DNA from: Hyphomicrobiales bacterium
Lineage (GTDB): Bacteria > Pseudomonadota > Alphaproteobacteria > Rhizobiales > Beijerinckiaceae
Reading direction: 5' to 3'
Assembly: GCA_947454055.1 (NCBI GenBank)
Contig: CANGIS010000002.1
Coordinates: 108,036-172,035, forward strand
DNA: 64,000 nt
The position numbers were made by a program, and so were the translations under genes. Under the pieces are notes generated by a model, which did not search any database, was not told the DNA's origin, and worked only from the letters and a program-made list of their open reading frames with translations. Shown here in pieces: positions 63,287 through 64,000 of the stretch; the stretch's first letter is position 1; every line of letters starts with the position of its first letter.

Positions 63287-63292
63287 TCGATT

Positions 63293-63931
63293 TTGACCGA
63301 GCTTTCAGCCATTGTTGACCGGCTCTGCGAAACGATGATCGAACGCGATGACGGCCAGACCCGCTTGATGGTCGCCATTGCAGGCCCGCCCGGTGCGGGT
63401 AAAAGCACGGTGGCGGACGCGTTGGCCATAGCGTTGAACAACCGGCTGGCCGATCATCCTGCTGAAGTCGTCCCGATGGATGGCTTTCACTACGACAACG
63501 CCATCCTCGACGCCCGCGGCCTTATCGACCGGAAAGGCGCGCCCGAGACGTTTGATGCCGATGGCTTTCTCGCTCTTGTCCGCAGGCTTCGGACGGAAAA
63601 GGGCGACATCGCGACGCCGGTCTTCGACCGTTCGATCGACCTTGCACGCGGCTCCGCCCGGATCGTGCGTCACCAGCAGCGTCTGCTAATTGTCGAAGGC
63701 AATTATCTGCTTCTGCGTCGTCCTGTATGGCAGGAGCTACCGGCCTTTTTCGATCTCACGGTGTTCTTGAAGCCGTCGATTGAAACCATTGAGGCAAGGC
63801 TGATCCAGCGTTGGCTCGATCACGGGCTGGATGCCGACGCTGCGGCCCGACGCGCGCGCGGCAATGATCTAGCCAATGCGCAAACCGTTCTCACCGAAAG
63901 CGGCTCTGCACATATCACCCTTCAGGGATGA
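63293..63931 (+). CDS. frcK: FrcK-like P-loop kinase
   Basis: A 212-residue P-loop kinase of the uridine kinase/panthothenate kinase-like fold. Walker A is GPPGAGKS at 31-38, then VVPMDGFHYDNAILDARGLIDRKGAPETFD and LLIVEGNYLLLRRPVW, with RARGNDLANAQTV near the C-terminus. In rhizobia this gene closes the frc operon and its role in fructose use is unproven. Start is TTG at 63293, 6 bp after frcA, without a strong ribosome binding site. No feature was seen in the last 69 bp of the window. Confidence 0.86.
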   Translation: MTELSAIVDRLCETMIERDDGQTRLMVAIAGPPGAGKSTVADALAIALNNRLADHPAEVVPMDGFHYDNAILDARGLIDRKGAPETFDADGFLALVRRLRTEKGDIATPVFDRSIDLARGSARIVRHQQRLLIVEGNYLLLRRPVWQELPAFFDLTVFLKPSIETIEARLIQRWLDHGLDADAAARRARGNDLANAQTVLTESGSAHITLQG

Positions 63932-64000
63932 CAAGACACGGCTATGTGATCGCCGTGGGATCGTCTACAACACAGCTCTAATCGGATGATCGGCAAAGAC

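Noticed and set aside
1-64000. CRISPR arrays, rRNA genes, transposases, phage genes, metabolite riboswitches
   Set aside because: No regularly spaced repeats, rRNA sequence, transposase or phage motifs, or recognisable riboswitch cores (for example cobalamin, SAM or TPP boxes) were seen.

Overview
The window reads as chromosomal DNA of an alphaproteobacterium of the Hyphomicrobiales (Rhizobiales) type. The evidence is gene content and order: a fructose ABC locus in the order frcR/frcB-frcC-frcA-frcK as in Sinorhizobium, rplU-rpmA followed by obgE-proB-proA, an rsmB-heparinase-purH block, rplS-leuC, an IalB-like secreted protein, an RpoE-type ECF sigma factor, a DUF1674/SDHAF4 protein, a PutA without a DNA-binding domain beside a divergent Lrp-type PutR, and moderately high GC. 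I cannot name the genus. Almost everything is chromosomal housekeeping or catabolism. No rRNA, CRISPR array, phage gene or transposase was seen.

Layout. 1-2.8 kb: IalB-like N-terminus (cut by the window edge), ECF sigma factor, thpR-phhB, an EamA permease. 3.0-7.8 kb: DeoR regulator and a phnW-phnA-phnY operon for 2-aminoethylphosphonate (transaminase, dehydrogenase, then phosphonoacetate hydrolase). 7.9-10.1 kb: DUF4926/DUF6883 pair, zapE, MAPEG protein. 10.1-16.1 kb: proA, proB, obgE, a DUF3833 protein, an acetyltransferase, rpmA and rplU on the minus strand, then tRNA-Ser(CGA). 16.3-21.6 kb: TRIC channel, an autotransporter that looks inserted at the 3' end of a PIF1/RecD-type helicase gene, a Sel1-repeat protein. 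21.7-27.6 kb: two EamA permeases, asd, host-attachment-like protein, DUF1993, tRNA-Ala(CGC), PIN protein plus DUF2805, DecR-like Lrp regulator. 27.9-32.5 kb: a sulfonate-sulfur operon (ssuA, ssuD, ssuC, ssuB, flavin reductase) preceded by an 8-codon ORF ending Cys-Cys-Pro. 32.5-37.4 kb: nitroreductase, GNAT, SRPBCC protein, esterase, IlvD/Edd dehydratase, small membrane protein. 37.5-43.5 kb: leuC, rplS, a MITE-like palindromic repeat, putA and divergent putR. 43.6-50.5 kb: acyl-CoA synthetase, LysE exporter, FAH hydrolase, septation protein, and purH-ccmC-ccmD-ccmG. 50.5-58.8 kb: heparinase-like protein, rsmB, SDHAF4-like protein, a carbonic-anhydrase fold protein that has lost two zinc ligands, and a complete mlaF-E-D-A-C-B lipid transport operon. 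58.8-64 kb: frcR and frcBCAK.

The points most worth a second look are: the Cys-Cys leader ORF before the sulfonate operon together with a neighbouring DecR-like regulator; the degenerate second copy of the helicase 3' end that flanks the autotransporter; the carbonic anhydrase homologue with Val and Gln in place of two zinc-binding His; the palindromes in the frcR/frcB and putA/putR gaps; and two small-gene pairs (PIN + DUF2805, DUF4926 + DUF6883). All family assignments were made by reading motifs; no database search was possible.
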